Positions 17,283-25,394 of a stretch of DNA of 64,000 bases are shown here, piece after piece. This DNA comes from Sphingobacterium sp. BN32. Lineage in GTDB: Bacteria > Bacteroidota > Bacteroidia > Sphingobacteriales > Sphingobacteriaceae. Positions within the stretch are counted from its first letter, which is position 1, and each line of letters starts with the position of its first letter. Where the stretch lies: assembly GCF_030503615.1 (NCBI RefSeq), contig NZ_CP129963.1:930001-994000 (forward strand). Direction: 5' to 3'. The position numbers and the translations under genes are program-made. The notes beneath the pieces were generated by a model, which saw nothing but the letters and a program-made list of their open reading frames with translations, did not search any database and was not told the DNA's origin.

Positions 17283-17463
17283 TAGGCGGGCAGTATGTTG
17301 AAGTCAGAAAGCTGAAGTTAAGCCTCATCAGGCTAATTTGATATACAATCGCTATGCGGTAAGCTACTAATTAGCATAAAAAATGTTTTTTAAGTTAATA
17401 TGTTTTACTGGTTATTTAGCTATATTGTCGATCAAATCATAGGAACGGGTACATTGGATATAT

Positions 17464-18528
17464 ATGGAAAAAAAGCAAAAAGAGTTAAACGGGGTTAAGG
17501 AAATCGCTAGAAGAGCGAAAGTGTCCATTGCAACTGTCGATAGGGTACTTCATAATCGACCGGGGGTTTCGGAAAAAACAAAACAGAAAATCCTCGAGAT
17601 TATCAAAGAGTTGGATTATAAACCCAATATCCTTGCCCGGCGACTGGCATCGTCGAAAACGATGCACCTCTATACGCTGATTCCAGAAAAATCCAAGGAA
17701 ACTGACTACTGGGATGTGCCATTGCAGGGGATTTTTCAAGCAGAGAACGAGATTAAGCTCTATAACGTGAAGGTATCGAAGTTTTTCTACGACATGAACG
17801 ATAAGCAATCGTTTATCGAGCAGACCAAGAACATTTTGAAGCAAACGGATATCGATGGACTACTTTTAGCGCCAGCTTTTGTTGACGAGGCAGTGGCCTT
17901 TACTGAAGAATGCAAACGCAGGAATATCCCATTTGTCTTTATCAACTCGGACATCCCGCAACAGAAGAGCTTGAGCTATTTTGGCCCAAACCTATTCCAT
18001 AGCGGACAGACTGCGGCACACCTGATTCAATACCTGACGAAGGAAACCGATCAGATTCTACTCTTGAATATTGCGAAAGACATTGATTCCGATCACCACA
18101 TCTTACGTAAGCAGGAGGGCTTTATGAACTATTTCAACGAGAACAACCCGCGAAATATCATTAAAGAAAATCTATACGACACCAACTACGCTGCGGTCAA
18201 GAAAGCCTTAGCCAAAATCGTCAAGTCAAACCCTGATTTGCATCTTATATTCGTTACGAATTCCAGGGTCGCCCTTGTTGCAAAATTTCTGCAGGAGATA
18301 GGAAAGAATGATATTTTGCTCATAGGATATGACTTTTTGCCGAACAATATAGCATACTTAAATCAAGGGATGATTGATTTTCTGATCTGTGAGAAACCAC
18401 AGGAGCAGGCATACCGCGGAATCAAGGCGTTGTATCGTTTTCTGATGTTTGAAGAGGATCAGGAAAAAGAATATTTCATGCCGATTGATATTATACATCG
18501 CGAAAACCAACAATTTTATAAGAATTAG
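17464..18528 (+). CDS. LacI-family transcriptional regulator
   Basis: A 354-residue regulator. The N-terminal helix-turn-helix reads GVKEIARRAKVSIATVDRVLHNRPGVSEKT, followed by the hinge segment KPNILARRLASSK typical of LacI proteins. A periplasmic-binding-protein-like sensor domain fills residues about 70-345. Located between the symporter/epimerase/oxidoreductase genes and a NagB-like/oxidoreductase pair, it probably represses both in response to a sugar. A palindrome at 12151-12162 is a candidate target. The 180 bases upstream hold no clear promoter box, only a weak short hairpin at 17321-17334. Confidence 0.92.
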   Translation: MEKKQKELNGVKEIARRAKVSIATVDRVLHNRPGVSEKTKQKILEIIKELDYKPNILARRLASSKTMHLYTLIPEKSKETDYWDVPLQGIFQAENEIKLYNVKVSKFFYDMNDKQSFIEQTKNILKQTDIDGLLLAPAFVDEAVAFTEECKRRNIPFVFINSDIPQQKSLSYFGPNLFHSGQTAAHLIQYLTKETDQILLLNIAKDIDSDHHILRKQEGFMNYFNENNPRNIIKENLYDTNYAAVKKALAKIVKSNPDLHLIFVTNSRVALVAKFLQEIGKNDILLIGYDFLPNNIAYLNQGMIDFLICEKPQEQAYRGIKALYRFLMFEEDQEKEYFMPIDIIHRENQQFYKN

Positions 18529-18533
18529 GAAGT

Positions 18534-18579
18534 CCGATGGCAAAGCAGTAAAAACCTTGCTGCTTTGCTTTCCCATCGG
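18534..18579 (+). terminator. Long hairpin after the LacI-family gene
   Basis: Inner arms GCAAAGCAG and CTGCTTTGC pair perfectly around an 11-base loop; outer arms CCGATG and CATCGG extend the stem after a small bulge. It starts six bases after the regulator's stop. No T-run follows, so termination is likely partial or the structure has another role in the leader of the next gene. Confidence 0.5.
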
Positions 18580-18629
18580 GTACCTACACTAATAAGAATA
18601 AAACCGTTAATCTAAATTTATCTAAACCT

Positions 18630-19400
18630 ATGGATGTTAAAGAACTAGAAGTGGGTACACTAAAAGTGTACACTTTTGAAAATAGAGAGGAGCTAGGTTT
18701 GTATGCCGGAAAAAAAGCGGCAGCACGAATTAAGGAACTACAGAAAACGCCCGATAGGATTGTACGCATGATATTTGCTTCAGCCCCCTCGCAGCTGGAA
18801 ACCCTGGCTTGTCTACGTACGGACGAGGGGATAGACTGGTCTCGCGTAGTTGCTTTCCATATGGATGAATATGTCGGCATCGAAAAGGCACATCCGCAAA
18901 GCTTCGCTAGCTTTTTAGAACAAAATCTTTTCAATCAAGTAAATATCGGGCAAGTTCATTTCATCAATGGCATCGCCGCCGATCCGCAAGCTGAATGCGA
19001 ACGCTATGAAGCACTGTTGAAAGAAGCGCCGATTGATATCGTATGCTTGGGAATAGGTGAAAACGCACATATTGCATTCAATGAACCCCATTTAGCAGAT
19101 TTCGCTGATCCGCACTATGTAAAATTGGTCGACTTGGATCTGACCAGTCGCCAACAGCAGGTCAACGACGGATGCTTCCTCACTTTGGAAGAAGTGCCAA
19201 CGCATGCCATTACGCTGACCGTACCGGCTTTATTTGCTGGAGAAAGTTTGTTCTGTATGGTGCCCGGTAGTACTAAAGCGGCAGCAGTGCATGCGACCCT
19301 CACTGGAGAAATTACAACGGAAATACCATCTAGTATTTTGCGGACACATCCACAGGTATCCCTGTTCATCGATAAGGATAGTGCCGCGCATTTAAACTAA
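18630..19400 (+). CDS. NagB-like glucosamine-6-phosphate isomerase/6-phosphogluconolactonase family protein, non-canonical active site
   Basis: A 256-residue protein that aligns over its length with glucosamine-6-phosphate deaminase. FHMDEYVG (Asp79) and the GIG..HIAFNEP block (His147, Glu152) are conserved. The E. coli catalytic Asp141 position is Asn145 here (GIGENAHIAF), and the phosphate-binding PTGGTP loop is replaced by SAPSQL near residues 51-56. A Lys in GSTKAAA is kept. These changes make ordinary GlcN6P deamination uncertain; it may isomerise or hydrolyse another, perhaps unphosphorylated, sugar. It is followed seven bases later by a lipoprotein oxidoreductase. Confidence 0.8.
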   Translation: MDVKELEVGTLKVYTFENREELGLYAGKKAAARIKELQKTPDRIVRMIFASAPSQLETLACLRTDEGIDWSRVVAFHMDEYVGIEKAHPQSFASFLEQNLFNQVNIGQVHFINGIAADPQAECERYEALLKEAPIDIVCLGIGENAHIAFNEPHLADFADPHYVKLVDLDLTSRQQQVNDGCFLTLEEVPTHAITLTVPALFAGESLFCMVPGSTKAAAVHATLTGEITTEIPSSILRTHPQVSLFIDKDSAAHLN

Positions 19401-19407
19401 TTTCAAA

Positions 19408-20781
19408 ATGAAAAAATTAGCTATCGCCTTGCTTGTCATTGCTACTTTAAATTCCTGTAAAAGCGAAAAAGAAACATCATCGGACAAACTAACGCTGATG
19501 ACACTAGATCCCGGTCATTTCCACGCGTCTCTGATCCAAAAGAGCATGTTGCCGGGCATAGACTCCGTATGCTATGTCTATGCACCTAAGTCATTAGGCG
19601 TTTCAGCACACTTGGCCTTGCTGAACGGGTATAATATTCGTGAGGAAAGCCCAACAAGTTGGAAGGTCGAATCCTATATCAATGCTGATTTTTTGGAGAA
19701 AATGCTGGAAGAGAAGCCTGGAAACATTGTGGTGTTGGCAGGTAACAATAAGCGTAAGACAGACTATATTCATAAATCTGTTTCTGCTGCGCTGAATGTG
19801 CTTTCGGACAAGCCGATGGCGATCAATAAAGACGGATTCAACCTGCTGATTGACGCCTTTGATGTCGCGAAAGAGAAGAAAGTGATGCTTTATGATATCA
19901 TGACCGAGCGTTATAATATTTTTTCCATTCTGCAAAAGGAATTAATACACAATGCCGACTTATTTGGAACATTGGAGAAGGGTACCCTAGAGAATCCGGC
20001 CATCATCAAGAATTCGGTACATCACTTCTATAAGGAGGTTTCCGGCAAGCCTTTGATTCGCCCAGATTGGTATTATGATGTAGAGCAGGAGGGGGAAGGC
20101 ATTGTGGATGTCACGACACATTCCATCGACTTGATTCAATGGCAACTCTTTCCAGAAAACGTATTTGATTACAAAGCAGACGTTGAAGTTCTAAACGCAA
20201 ATCGCTATCCTACGAAAATTAGCTTAGCACAGTTCAAGCAATCTACTGGCGACGCCGCATTTCCTAGCTTCCTGCAAAAGGATGTCAAAAACGATACGCT
20301 AAATGTATATGCGAATGGCGAGATAAATTATTCCCTAAAGGGAGTACACAGCAAGGTGGCGGTACAATGGAATTATCAGGCTCCCGAGGGATCCGGTGAT
20401 ACCCATCTTTCCCAAATTCGCGGAACCCGCTCTATTGTTTCCATAAAACAGGGCAAAGAGCAGAATTATAAACCACGTTTATACATTGAACCGGCTGCAG
20501 CTACCGGATTTACAGAAGATGACAAAAAAGCAATAACGGCGGGTTTTGAGACCATAGCAAGTAAATACAAGGGGTTAATGCTCAAACCAGAAGGTAAAGG
20601 CTATGTGATTGAGGTGCCGGCAGATTTATTGGAAGGACATGAAGAGCATTTTGCCCATGTCGCTAACAAGTTCTTCGATTATGTTCGCACGGGGGAGATG
20701 CCAGAATGGGAGAAATCCTATATGCTTACGAAATACTATATAACAACAGAAGCTTTGGCAAAAGCCAAAACATTAAGATAA
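19408..20781 (+). CDS. Gfo/Idh/MocA-type oxidoreductase lipoprotein with putative oxidoreductase C-terminal domain
   Basis: A 457-residue protein with a lipoprotein signal (lipobox LNSC, Cys about residue 17). The N-terminal half is Rossmann-like but degenerate (LTLMTLDPGHFHASLIQ in place of a glycine-rich loop), with the motif LSDKPMAI as the EKP equivalent. The C-terminal half carries DWYYDVEQEGEGIVDVTTHSIDLIQW, typical of a Bacteroidota-specific oxidoreductase C-terminal domain. It is anchored in a membrane facing the periplasm, where cofactor must be tightly bound. It is the last gene before a strong terminator. Confidence 0.8.
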   Translation: MKKLAIALLVIATLNSCKSEKETSSDKLTLMTLDPGHFHASLIQKSMLPGIDSVCYVYAPKSLGVSAHLALLNGYNIREESPTSWKVESYINADFLEKMLEEKPGNIVVLAGNNKRKTDYIHKSVSAALNVLSDKPMAINKDGFNLLIDAFDVAKEKKVMLYDIMTERYNIFSILQKELIHNADLFGTLEKGTLENPAIIKNSVHHFYKEVSGKPLIRPDWYYDVEQEGEGIVDVTTHSIDLIQWQLFPENVFDYKADVEVLNANRYPTKISLAQFKQSTGDAAFPSFLQKDVKNDTLNVYANGEINYSLKGVHSKVAVQWNYQAPEGSGDTHLSQIRGTRSIVSIKQGKEQNYKPRLYIEPAAATGFTEDDKKAITAGFETIASKYKGLMLKPEGKGYVIEVPADLLEGHEEHFAHVANKFFDYVRTGEMPEWEKSYMLTKYYITTEALAKAKTLR

Positions 20782-20812
20782 ACGATGTAATTCGATTCTA
20801 AACCTAAAAATA

Positions 20813-20844
20813 AAGCGGTCCCCTCAGGATCGCTTATTTTTTTT
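20813..20844 (+). terminator. Rho-independent terminator of the NagB-like/oxidoreductase operon
   Basis: AGCGGTCC pairs with GGATCGCT (one G-U) around a 5-base loop, followed at once by TTATTTTTTTT. This is the best classical terminator in the first half of the window. Confidence 0.8.
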
Positions 20845-21224
20845 AGTCGACAATCTGACGAGCCTTAGTCTGCTTAAAGCCCTTTCATAACCCTTTCAAA
20901 ACCCTTTATAACCCAAATCAGAACCGCTCGGGATTGGGTTTGATTAGGGTCAATAAGGGTTGAAGTTTGGGAGTGGCTTGACGTAGGTATTTAGATGGTT
21001 TGTCTGAACCAGGAAAGGAAGGATTCAAGGAAGGTGTTGTTTTGAAAAGGAAAGGGTGTAAAGTTTGTTTTGAACCAAGAAAGGAAGGATTTGAGGATGA
21101 ACAGGATCGGGTCTAACTACTAAGTACTAACTACTAAATACTATTTCTGGGAAAGGAAGGATTTGAGGATGAACAGGATCGGGTCTAACTACTAAGTACT
21201 AACTACTATTTCTGAAAAAGTACT
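20845..21224. repeat. Gene-free repeat-rich spacer
   Basis: The stretch between the terminator and higA holds no credible gene. It contains clusters of CCCTTT/AGGGTT units (20880-20960), several copies of an AGGAAAGGAAGGAT-like motif, and two perfect 58-base direct repeats (21079-21136 and 21151-21208, period 72). The 18-base unit CCCTTTCATAACCCTTTC at 20880-20897 recurs inverted at 44661-44678, so it is a dispersed intergenic repeat. Confidence 0.75.
21079..21208. repeat. 58-bp perfect direct repeat pair
   Basis: Copies at 21079-21136 and 21151-21208 are identical over 58 bases, starting GAAAGGAAGGATTTGAGG and ending in a CTAACTACTAAGTACTAACTACTA-like tail that is itself internally repetitive. 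The spacer is 14 bases. A related TAGTAGTTAGTA tail is found inverted at about 43071-43089, next to the insertion sequence. Confidence 0.85.
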
Positions 21225-21578
21225 TTAAGGCTTTAATTGATACTCTTGGATTAAGAAATCAGATGGGATTTTCAATAATTTCGAGAGATGCCGTATCATA
21301 GACAAGGTGAGTGGTCGTTTATAATTCAGGATCTTGCTAACGGTGCTTTTGTTTCCTAATTGAGATGCCGAATATCCGAATTCTTTCATTCGGATTTTAA
21401 TCATTTCAATAGGGTCAATTTCTGTAATAGGGTATTTTTTGACTTCGTAATTTGAAATCAAGGTAACCAAAAGCATCTTTTCTTTATGTTCAACCGTACC
21501 GCGCTTTGAATATTTGATTTCTTCAAATCGTTTAAGGGCATCTTTATATTCACTATCATTTTCTAATAAATACCACAT
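21225..21578 (-). CDS. higA: HigA-type antitoxin (Xre-family HTH)
   Basis: A 117-residue protein whose C-terminal half is a helix-turn-helix: DPIEMIKIRMKEFGYSASQLG, then the recognition region STVSKILNYKRPLTLSMIRHLSKLL. The end PSDFLIQEY matches HigA antitoxins. It would neutralise HigB by direct binding and repress the operon. The toxin gene lies directly upstream with only two bases between stop and start, which is the usual higBA order. Confidence 0.85.
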   Translation of the reverse strand: MWYLLENDSEYKDALKRFEEIKYSKRGTVEHKEKMLLVTLISNYEVKKYPITEIDPIEMIKIRMKEFGYSASQLGNKSTVSKILNYKRPLTLSMIRHLSKLLKIPSDFLIQEYQLKP

Positions 21579-21580
21579 AA

Positions 21581-21874
21581 CTAAATGTTCTTTGCATCTA
21601 TTTTATCATATTCTGCATGGGTTCCAATAAAGCGAACGTCCACATAACCGTCTTTATAGGCGACTTCAATAATTAATCGGAATTTATTGCCAACAATTTT
21701 GAAACGAGCCCTATCTGCACTGATAATCTTTGCTGTTGGAAAATCGTCAATGATGTCCTGGCTTTTCAACCATTGTGCACTTCTGACTAGAATAATCCAA
21801 GCGTCAATCCCTTTTCTGCTGCTCGCATGTTTCTTTTTGAAACGATCTAGAAGTTCCAATTTCAGGATAATCAT
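21581..21874 (-). CDS. higB: HigB-type mRNA interferase toxin (RelE/ParE superfamily)
   Basis: A 97-residue protein with the HigB pattern: a conserved Trp in AWIILVRSAQWLKSQDII, DDFPTAKIISADRARFKI, then NKFRLIIEVAYKDGYVDVRFIGTHAEYDKI at the end. It would cleave mRNA at the ribosome when free of HigA. The frame is open to 21925, but the extra 17 residues would cover a 25-base palindrome; ATG 21874 puts that palindrome in the promoter region and gives the family's normal size. Confidence 0.87.
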   Translation of the reverse strand: MIILKLELLDRFKKKHASSRKGIDAWIILVRSAQWLKSQDIIDDFPTAKIISADRARFKIVGNKFRLIIEVAYKDGYVDVRFIGTHAEYDKIDAKNI

Positions 21875-21894
21875 AACGCAGAGTAAAAATAAGT

Positions 21895-21919
21895 AAAAGT
21901 TTCCAAATTGGAAACTTTT
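21895..21919. promoter_or_regulatory. Palindromic operator upstream of higBA
   Basis: A perfect 12-base inverted repeat (AAAAGTTTCCAA, one A, TTGGAAACTTTT) is centred about 33 bases upstream of the higB ATG. Its position and symmetry fit the binding site for a HigA dimer in autoregulation. Confidence 0.7.
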
Positions 21920-22050
21920 ATACAACAGTTCTAATATTAATATTCCTGACTGTTTCTCTGTTTTGTAATTTATAACTCTGTAAATCAGCTGTATATATAT
22001 TGTTTTAAAAATAATCTACTAAAATAGTAGACTTTATTTTCTATTCCTGT

Positions 22051-22058
22051 TATATTTG
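22051..22058 (+). promoter_or_regulatory. Candidate -7 promoter box for the susC leader
   Basis: TATATTTG is an exact match to the Bacteroidota TAnnTTTG box. No convincing -33 box is seen. A 7-base inverted repeat with 3-base spacer at 22015-22031 lies where -33 would be and could be an operator. Confidence 0.4.
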
Positions 22059-22123
22059 TCAAAAGTTATTCAATTGGCGTTGGTAACAGCAAGTAAATTA
22101 TTTATTAAACTAAATCATTCTCA

Positions 22124-22210
22124 ATGAAAAACAATCTATCTAAACAAGCATTTTTTCCTTTCAAACAATCTCATCTTTCTGCGCATTTTGGTATGCGAAT
22201 GTGTCTTTAG
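22124..22210 (+). CDS. Short ORF (28 residues) after first leader copy; possible leader peptide or gene remnant
   Basis: ATG 22124 follows the first of two similar leaders at the same distance (about 40 bases) as the susC ATG follows the second. The product begins MKNNLSKQAFFPF and stops after 28 codons. It is followed by a hairpin. It could be a translated leader, or what is left of an N-terminus after a duplication; no function is claimed. Confidence 0.3.
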   Translation: MKNNLSKQAFFPFKQSHLSAHFGMRMCL

Positions 22211-22231
22211 TTCATTCCCTAAAAAGAAAAA

Positions 22232-22250
22232 AGGGAAGCAACGCTTCCCT
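22232..22250 (-). terminator. Hairpin with T-run on the minus strand
   Basis: AGGGAAGC and GCTTCCCT form a perfect 8-base stem with a 3-base loop. On the minus strand it is followed by TTTTTTCTTTTT, so it would stop antisense transcription entering from the susC side; on the plus strand it lacks a T-run and would be a leader hairpin. Confidence 0.5.
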
Positions 22251-22325
22251 CGAATTCAATAATGAAACAAGTTTTCAATTGGCGTTGGCACTTGTAAGTA
22301 TTCACTATTAAACTAAAGCAAACAT

Positions 22326-25300
22326 ATGAAAAATATTGGAGTACTTCGGTATTTCAGTTTATTGCTATGGGCGTTCAGCTTGTTCAATGTCTCGCTGCAC
22401 GCGCAGGATAAACCCAAACCTATCATCAACGCATCTTTAGAAGGTGTTGTTCTTGATTCCTTGACCCGACAACCTATTGAAGGGGTCACCATACAGCTTG
22501 ATGCAGTCACCCACGCGGTGAAAACCGATCAAGAAGGACGCTTTCAATTTGTTACCGGACAGAAGCTGCCCTTTACGATCAAAGTCAGCTTCCTCGGTTA
22601 TAAGACGAAGAATTTAGTAATCGAAGTATCACCTACAGAAATCCTGTTAAGTCCAGCTTCGGAAGATCTGGATGAGGTTGTCGTTGTCGGCTATGGCACA
22701 CAGCGACGCCGTGATCTGACAGGGGCAGTAGCTTCCGTTCCGGAAAGCTTTTTGAAACAAAAAGTAAGCTCTGTCGATCAGTCGCTAAAAGGTGCTATCT
22801 CTGGCGTACAAGTTACGCAGACCTCCGGGCAACCCGGCGCAGGCGTTAGTATCCGTGTTCGGGGCGGAGCATCCATTCAAGGAGGCAATGAACCGCTTTA
22901 TGTAATCGATGGTTTTCCAGTGTACAATCAGTCGGAAAGTACTGGTGTTAACAGCGGGACGCCGATCAACCCCTTAGCGAGTATTAATCCTAGCGATATC
23001 GAAAGCATCGAAGTGCTGAAGGATGCGGCGGCAACCGCGATCTATGGCTCTCGCGGTGCGAATGGTGTGGTAATCATCAGTACGAAGAAGGGAAGGGCAG
23101 GTCGCGTACAGCTTAACTACGATGGAAGTAAAGGTTGGCAATCTGTCGTTAAACAAATCGATGTGTTGGATGCGCCATCCTTTGCCCGCCTACGGAATGA
23201 AACACTGTATGATACCAACCCGAGCAGAGGGAAATACCAATATTTATCGGAAGAGCAGATTAGCCAACTCGGCGAGGGTACCAATTGGCAAAACGAAGCT
23301 TTCCGAGTGGGAGCGGTGCAGAACCATCAGCTATCATTAACGGGTGGAGCAGAAAGAATTCAGTATTATTTAGGCGCCAATTACCTGGATCAGGAAGGCG
23401 TGGTGGTCAATACAGACTTCCGTCGACTGGGTTTTCGTTCCAACCTGCATGCTAAGCCATTCGAGCGGTTGGATGTTTCCGCCAATCTAACCATTAATAA
23501 AACGAATTCGCAGATCGCTCCGACGGGCATTATCAATTCCTTATTGATTATGCCGCCAACAGCAACGATCTATGAGGCGGATGGTTCATATACGCTACGG
23601 AATCCATTCGAGAACATTTTTGCGAATCCTATCGCAACACTACTGGAAACCAGTAATCAATCGAATAATCTGCGCGTGCTTGGAACTGCCTATGCGCAGT
23701 ACGAGTTGTTAAAAGGTCTGTCTGCTAAAGTATTATTTGGAGTAGACCTGAGCAATAGAAATGATAAATTTTATCTACCGTCATATATTTTTGAGGGGGC
23801 AGGAACCAAAGGGACAGCCAACTTGGGGAACTTAGAGAATCAAGCTTGGTTGAACGAAAATACCCTAACATACAATAAGAGCTTTGGGAAGCATGACCTG
23901 AACGTGCTGCTTGGTTTTACGCAACAGGAAAGCAGAACGAACTTGTTTAATGCCGGCGCTTCAAGCTTTGTGACCGATGAACTTCTTTATAACAGCCTGC
24001 AAAGCGGGTCGGTCTTAATCCGCCCTAACTCGGATGCCTACGACTGGGTATTGCACTCCCTATTGAGCCGCGTAAATTACAATTATGCCAATAAATATTA
24101 TGTTTCCGCAAGCATCCGTCGCGACGGCAGTTCGCGTTTCGGAAGTGATAATAAATGGGGTAATTTTCCATCCCTAGCCTTTTCATGGCGGGCGAGCAAA
24201 GAAGATTTCTTTGCCGGCCTATTGCCGACGATCAATGATCTGAAAGTTCGCGCTAGCTTCGGGGCAACAGGAAATCAGGAGATCGGTCAGTACCAGTCCC
24301 TCGCGACACTCTATGCGTTGAACTATTACTTTGGTAATGCGGTGCAGACAGGATTCGCCTCGCAACGTGTGCCGAATACCGAGTTAGGCTGGGAAACAAC
24401 CTATCAATATGATGCGGGTATAGATTTGACTTTCCTGCAAAATCGCATACAACTATCTGCCGATTATTATTACAAGCGCACAAAAGATTTGCTGCTCAGC
24501 GTGGAAATTCCTTGGACCTCGGGCTACGCAACTTCTTTGCAGAACTTCGGCTCGGTAAGCAACAAGGGCGTGGAGCTGAGCCTCAAGAGCAAAAACATAC
24601 AGGGAGCATTTAATTGGGATTCGGATCTTAATATTTCTTTCAACCGAAACAAGGTGTTGTCGATTGGCGATGGATCGGATCGCTACATCAGCGGGAATTA
24701 CCTGATCGCTGTGGGAAAGCCATTAGGCACATTCTATGGAACCGTAACGGATGGTATTCTGCAAGTGGGTGAAGAATCTACTAAGGGAGTTTATACAGGA
24801 AATGCAAGCCCTAAGACTGGCGATCGTCTATATAAAGATATTGATGGCGACGGCAAGTTCACTACAGCAAGTGATCGCGCGATCATTGGAAATGCACAAC
24901 CTGATTTTATCTTCGGCTTCAGCAATAATTTATCCTATCAAGGTTTTGACCTGAGCTTCTTGATACAAGGTACGGTCGGTAATCAGATTTTGAATATCAA
25001 TAGGCAGAACCTGGAGATGTTTACCGGGCAGCAGAACGCATCGCTTGATGCTTTAGATCGTTGGACTCCGGATAATCCTTCGCAGGTCTATCCTCGGGCA
25101 AAGCTTGATCCTGCACCCATCTTCTCCGATCAATTTGTCGAGTCGGGAACATTCATTCGTTTGGCGAACCTACGATTTGCTTATTCCTTACCTAAAACTT
25201 GGCTGAGTTCAGCCCATCTTGATCAGGCACAAGTTTACTTTGTCGGACAAAACTTATTGACCTTGACGAACTATCGCGGCTTTGACCCGGAGGTAACCTC

Positions 25301-25385
25301 GGGCAGCAATGTACAGATTGGAACCGATGCTGGAATCTATCCTGTGGCGAAGACCTTGTCGCTTGGGCTTTCATTAACCTTTTAA
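22326..25385 (+). CDS. SusC/RagA-family TonB-dependent outer-membrane receptor
   Basis: A 1019-residue protein with signal peptide (ending SLHAQ), an N-terminal carboxypeptidase-regulatory-like beta domain (EGVVLDSLTRQPIEGVTIQ), the SusC box LDEVVVVGYGTQ before the plug, and a plug with SIQGGNEPLYVIDGFPV and IESIEVLKDAAATAIYGSRGANGVVIISTKKG. The C-terminal barrel ends in SLGLSLTF. It imports an oligosaccharide with the SusD encoded nine bases downstream. A sulfatase in the same operon suggests a sulfated glycan. Confidence 0.97.
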   Translation: MKNIGVLRYFSLLLWAFSLFNVSLHAQDKPKPIINASLEGVVLDSLTRQPIEGVTIQLDAVTHAVKTDQEGRFQFVTGQKLPFTIKVSFLGYKTKNLVIEVSPTEILLSPASEDLDEVVVVGYGTQRRRDLTGAVASVPESFLKQKVSSVDQSLKGAISGVQVTQTSGQPGAGVSIRVRGGASIQGGNEPLYVIDGFPVYNQSESTGVNSGTPINPLASINPSDIESIEVLKDAAATAIYGSRGANGVVIISTKKGRAGRVQLNYDGSKGWQSVVKQIDVLDAPSFARLRNETLYDTNPSRGKYQYLSEEQISQLGEGTNWQNEAFRVGAVQNHQLSLTGGAERIQYYLGANYLDQEGVVVNTDFRRLGFRSNLHAKPFERLDVSANLTINKTNSQIAPTGIINSLLIMPPTATIYEADGSYTLRNPFENIFANPIATLLETSNQSNNLRVLGTAYAQYELLKGLSAKVLFGVDLSNRNDKFYLPSYIFEGAGTKGTANLGNLENQAWLNENTLTYNKSFGKHDLNVLLGFTQQESRTNLFNAGASSFVTDELLYNSLQSGSVLIRPNSDAYDWVLHSLLSRVNYNYANKYYVSASIRRDGSSRFGSDNKWGNFPSLAFSWRASKEDFFAGLLPTINDLKVRASFGATGNQEIGQYQSLATLYALNYYFGNAVQTGFASQRVPNTELGWETTYQYDAGIDLTFLQNRIQLSADYYYKRTKDLLLSVEIPWTSGYATSLQNFGSVSNKGVELSLKSKNIQGAFNWDSDLNISFNRNKVLSIGDGSDRYISGNYLIAVGKPLGTFYGTVTDGILQVGEESTKGVYTGNASPKTGDRLYKDIDGDGKFTTASDRAIIGNAQPDFIFGFSNNLSYQGFDLSFLIQGTVGNQILNINRQNLEMFTGQQNASLDALDRWTPDNPSQVYPRAKLDPAPIFSDQFVESGTFIRLANLRFAYSLPKTWLSSAHLDQAQVYFVGQNLLTLTNYRGFDPEVTSGSNVQIGTDAGIYPVAKTLSLGLSLTF

Positions 25386-25394
25386 TATCCTGTC

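Larger units (their letters stand above)
21926..22325. other. Intergenic region with promoter, duplicated leader and short ORF
   Basis: This 400-base stretch between higBA and susC has an inverted repeat TCTACTA-AAA-TAGTAGA (22015-22031), a -7-type box TATATTTG (22051-22058), two leader copies starting TTCAATTGGCGTTGG (22069 and 22274), a 28-codon ORF after the first leader and a hairpin at 22232-22250. Each leader copy ends about 40 bases before an ATG, so the 5' untranslated region of susC seems to have been duplicated. Confidence 0.65.

Noticed and set aside
18630..19400. Straight call as nagB (glucosamine-6-phosphate deaminase)
   Set aside because: Key Asp and the phosphate-binding loop are not conserved, so only a family-level call is given.
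21079..21208. Possible CRISPR array
   Set aside because: Only two repeats of 58 bases with a 14-base spacer, internal low complexity and no cas genes.
21875..21925. Longer HigB start
   Set aside because: It would put the 25-base palindromic operator inside the coding sequence; ATG 21874 gives the normal toxin length.
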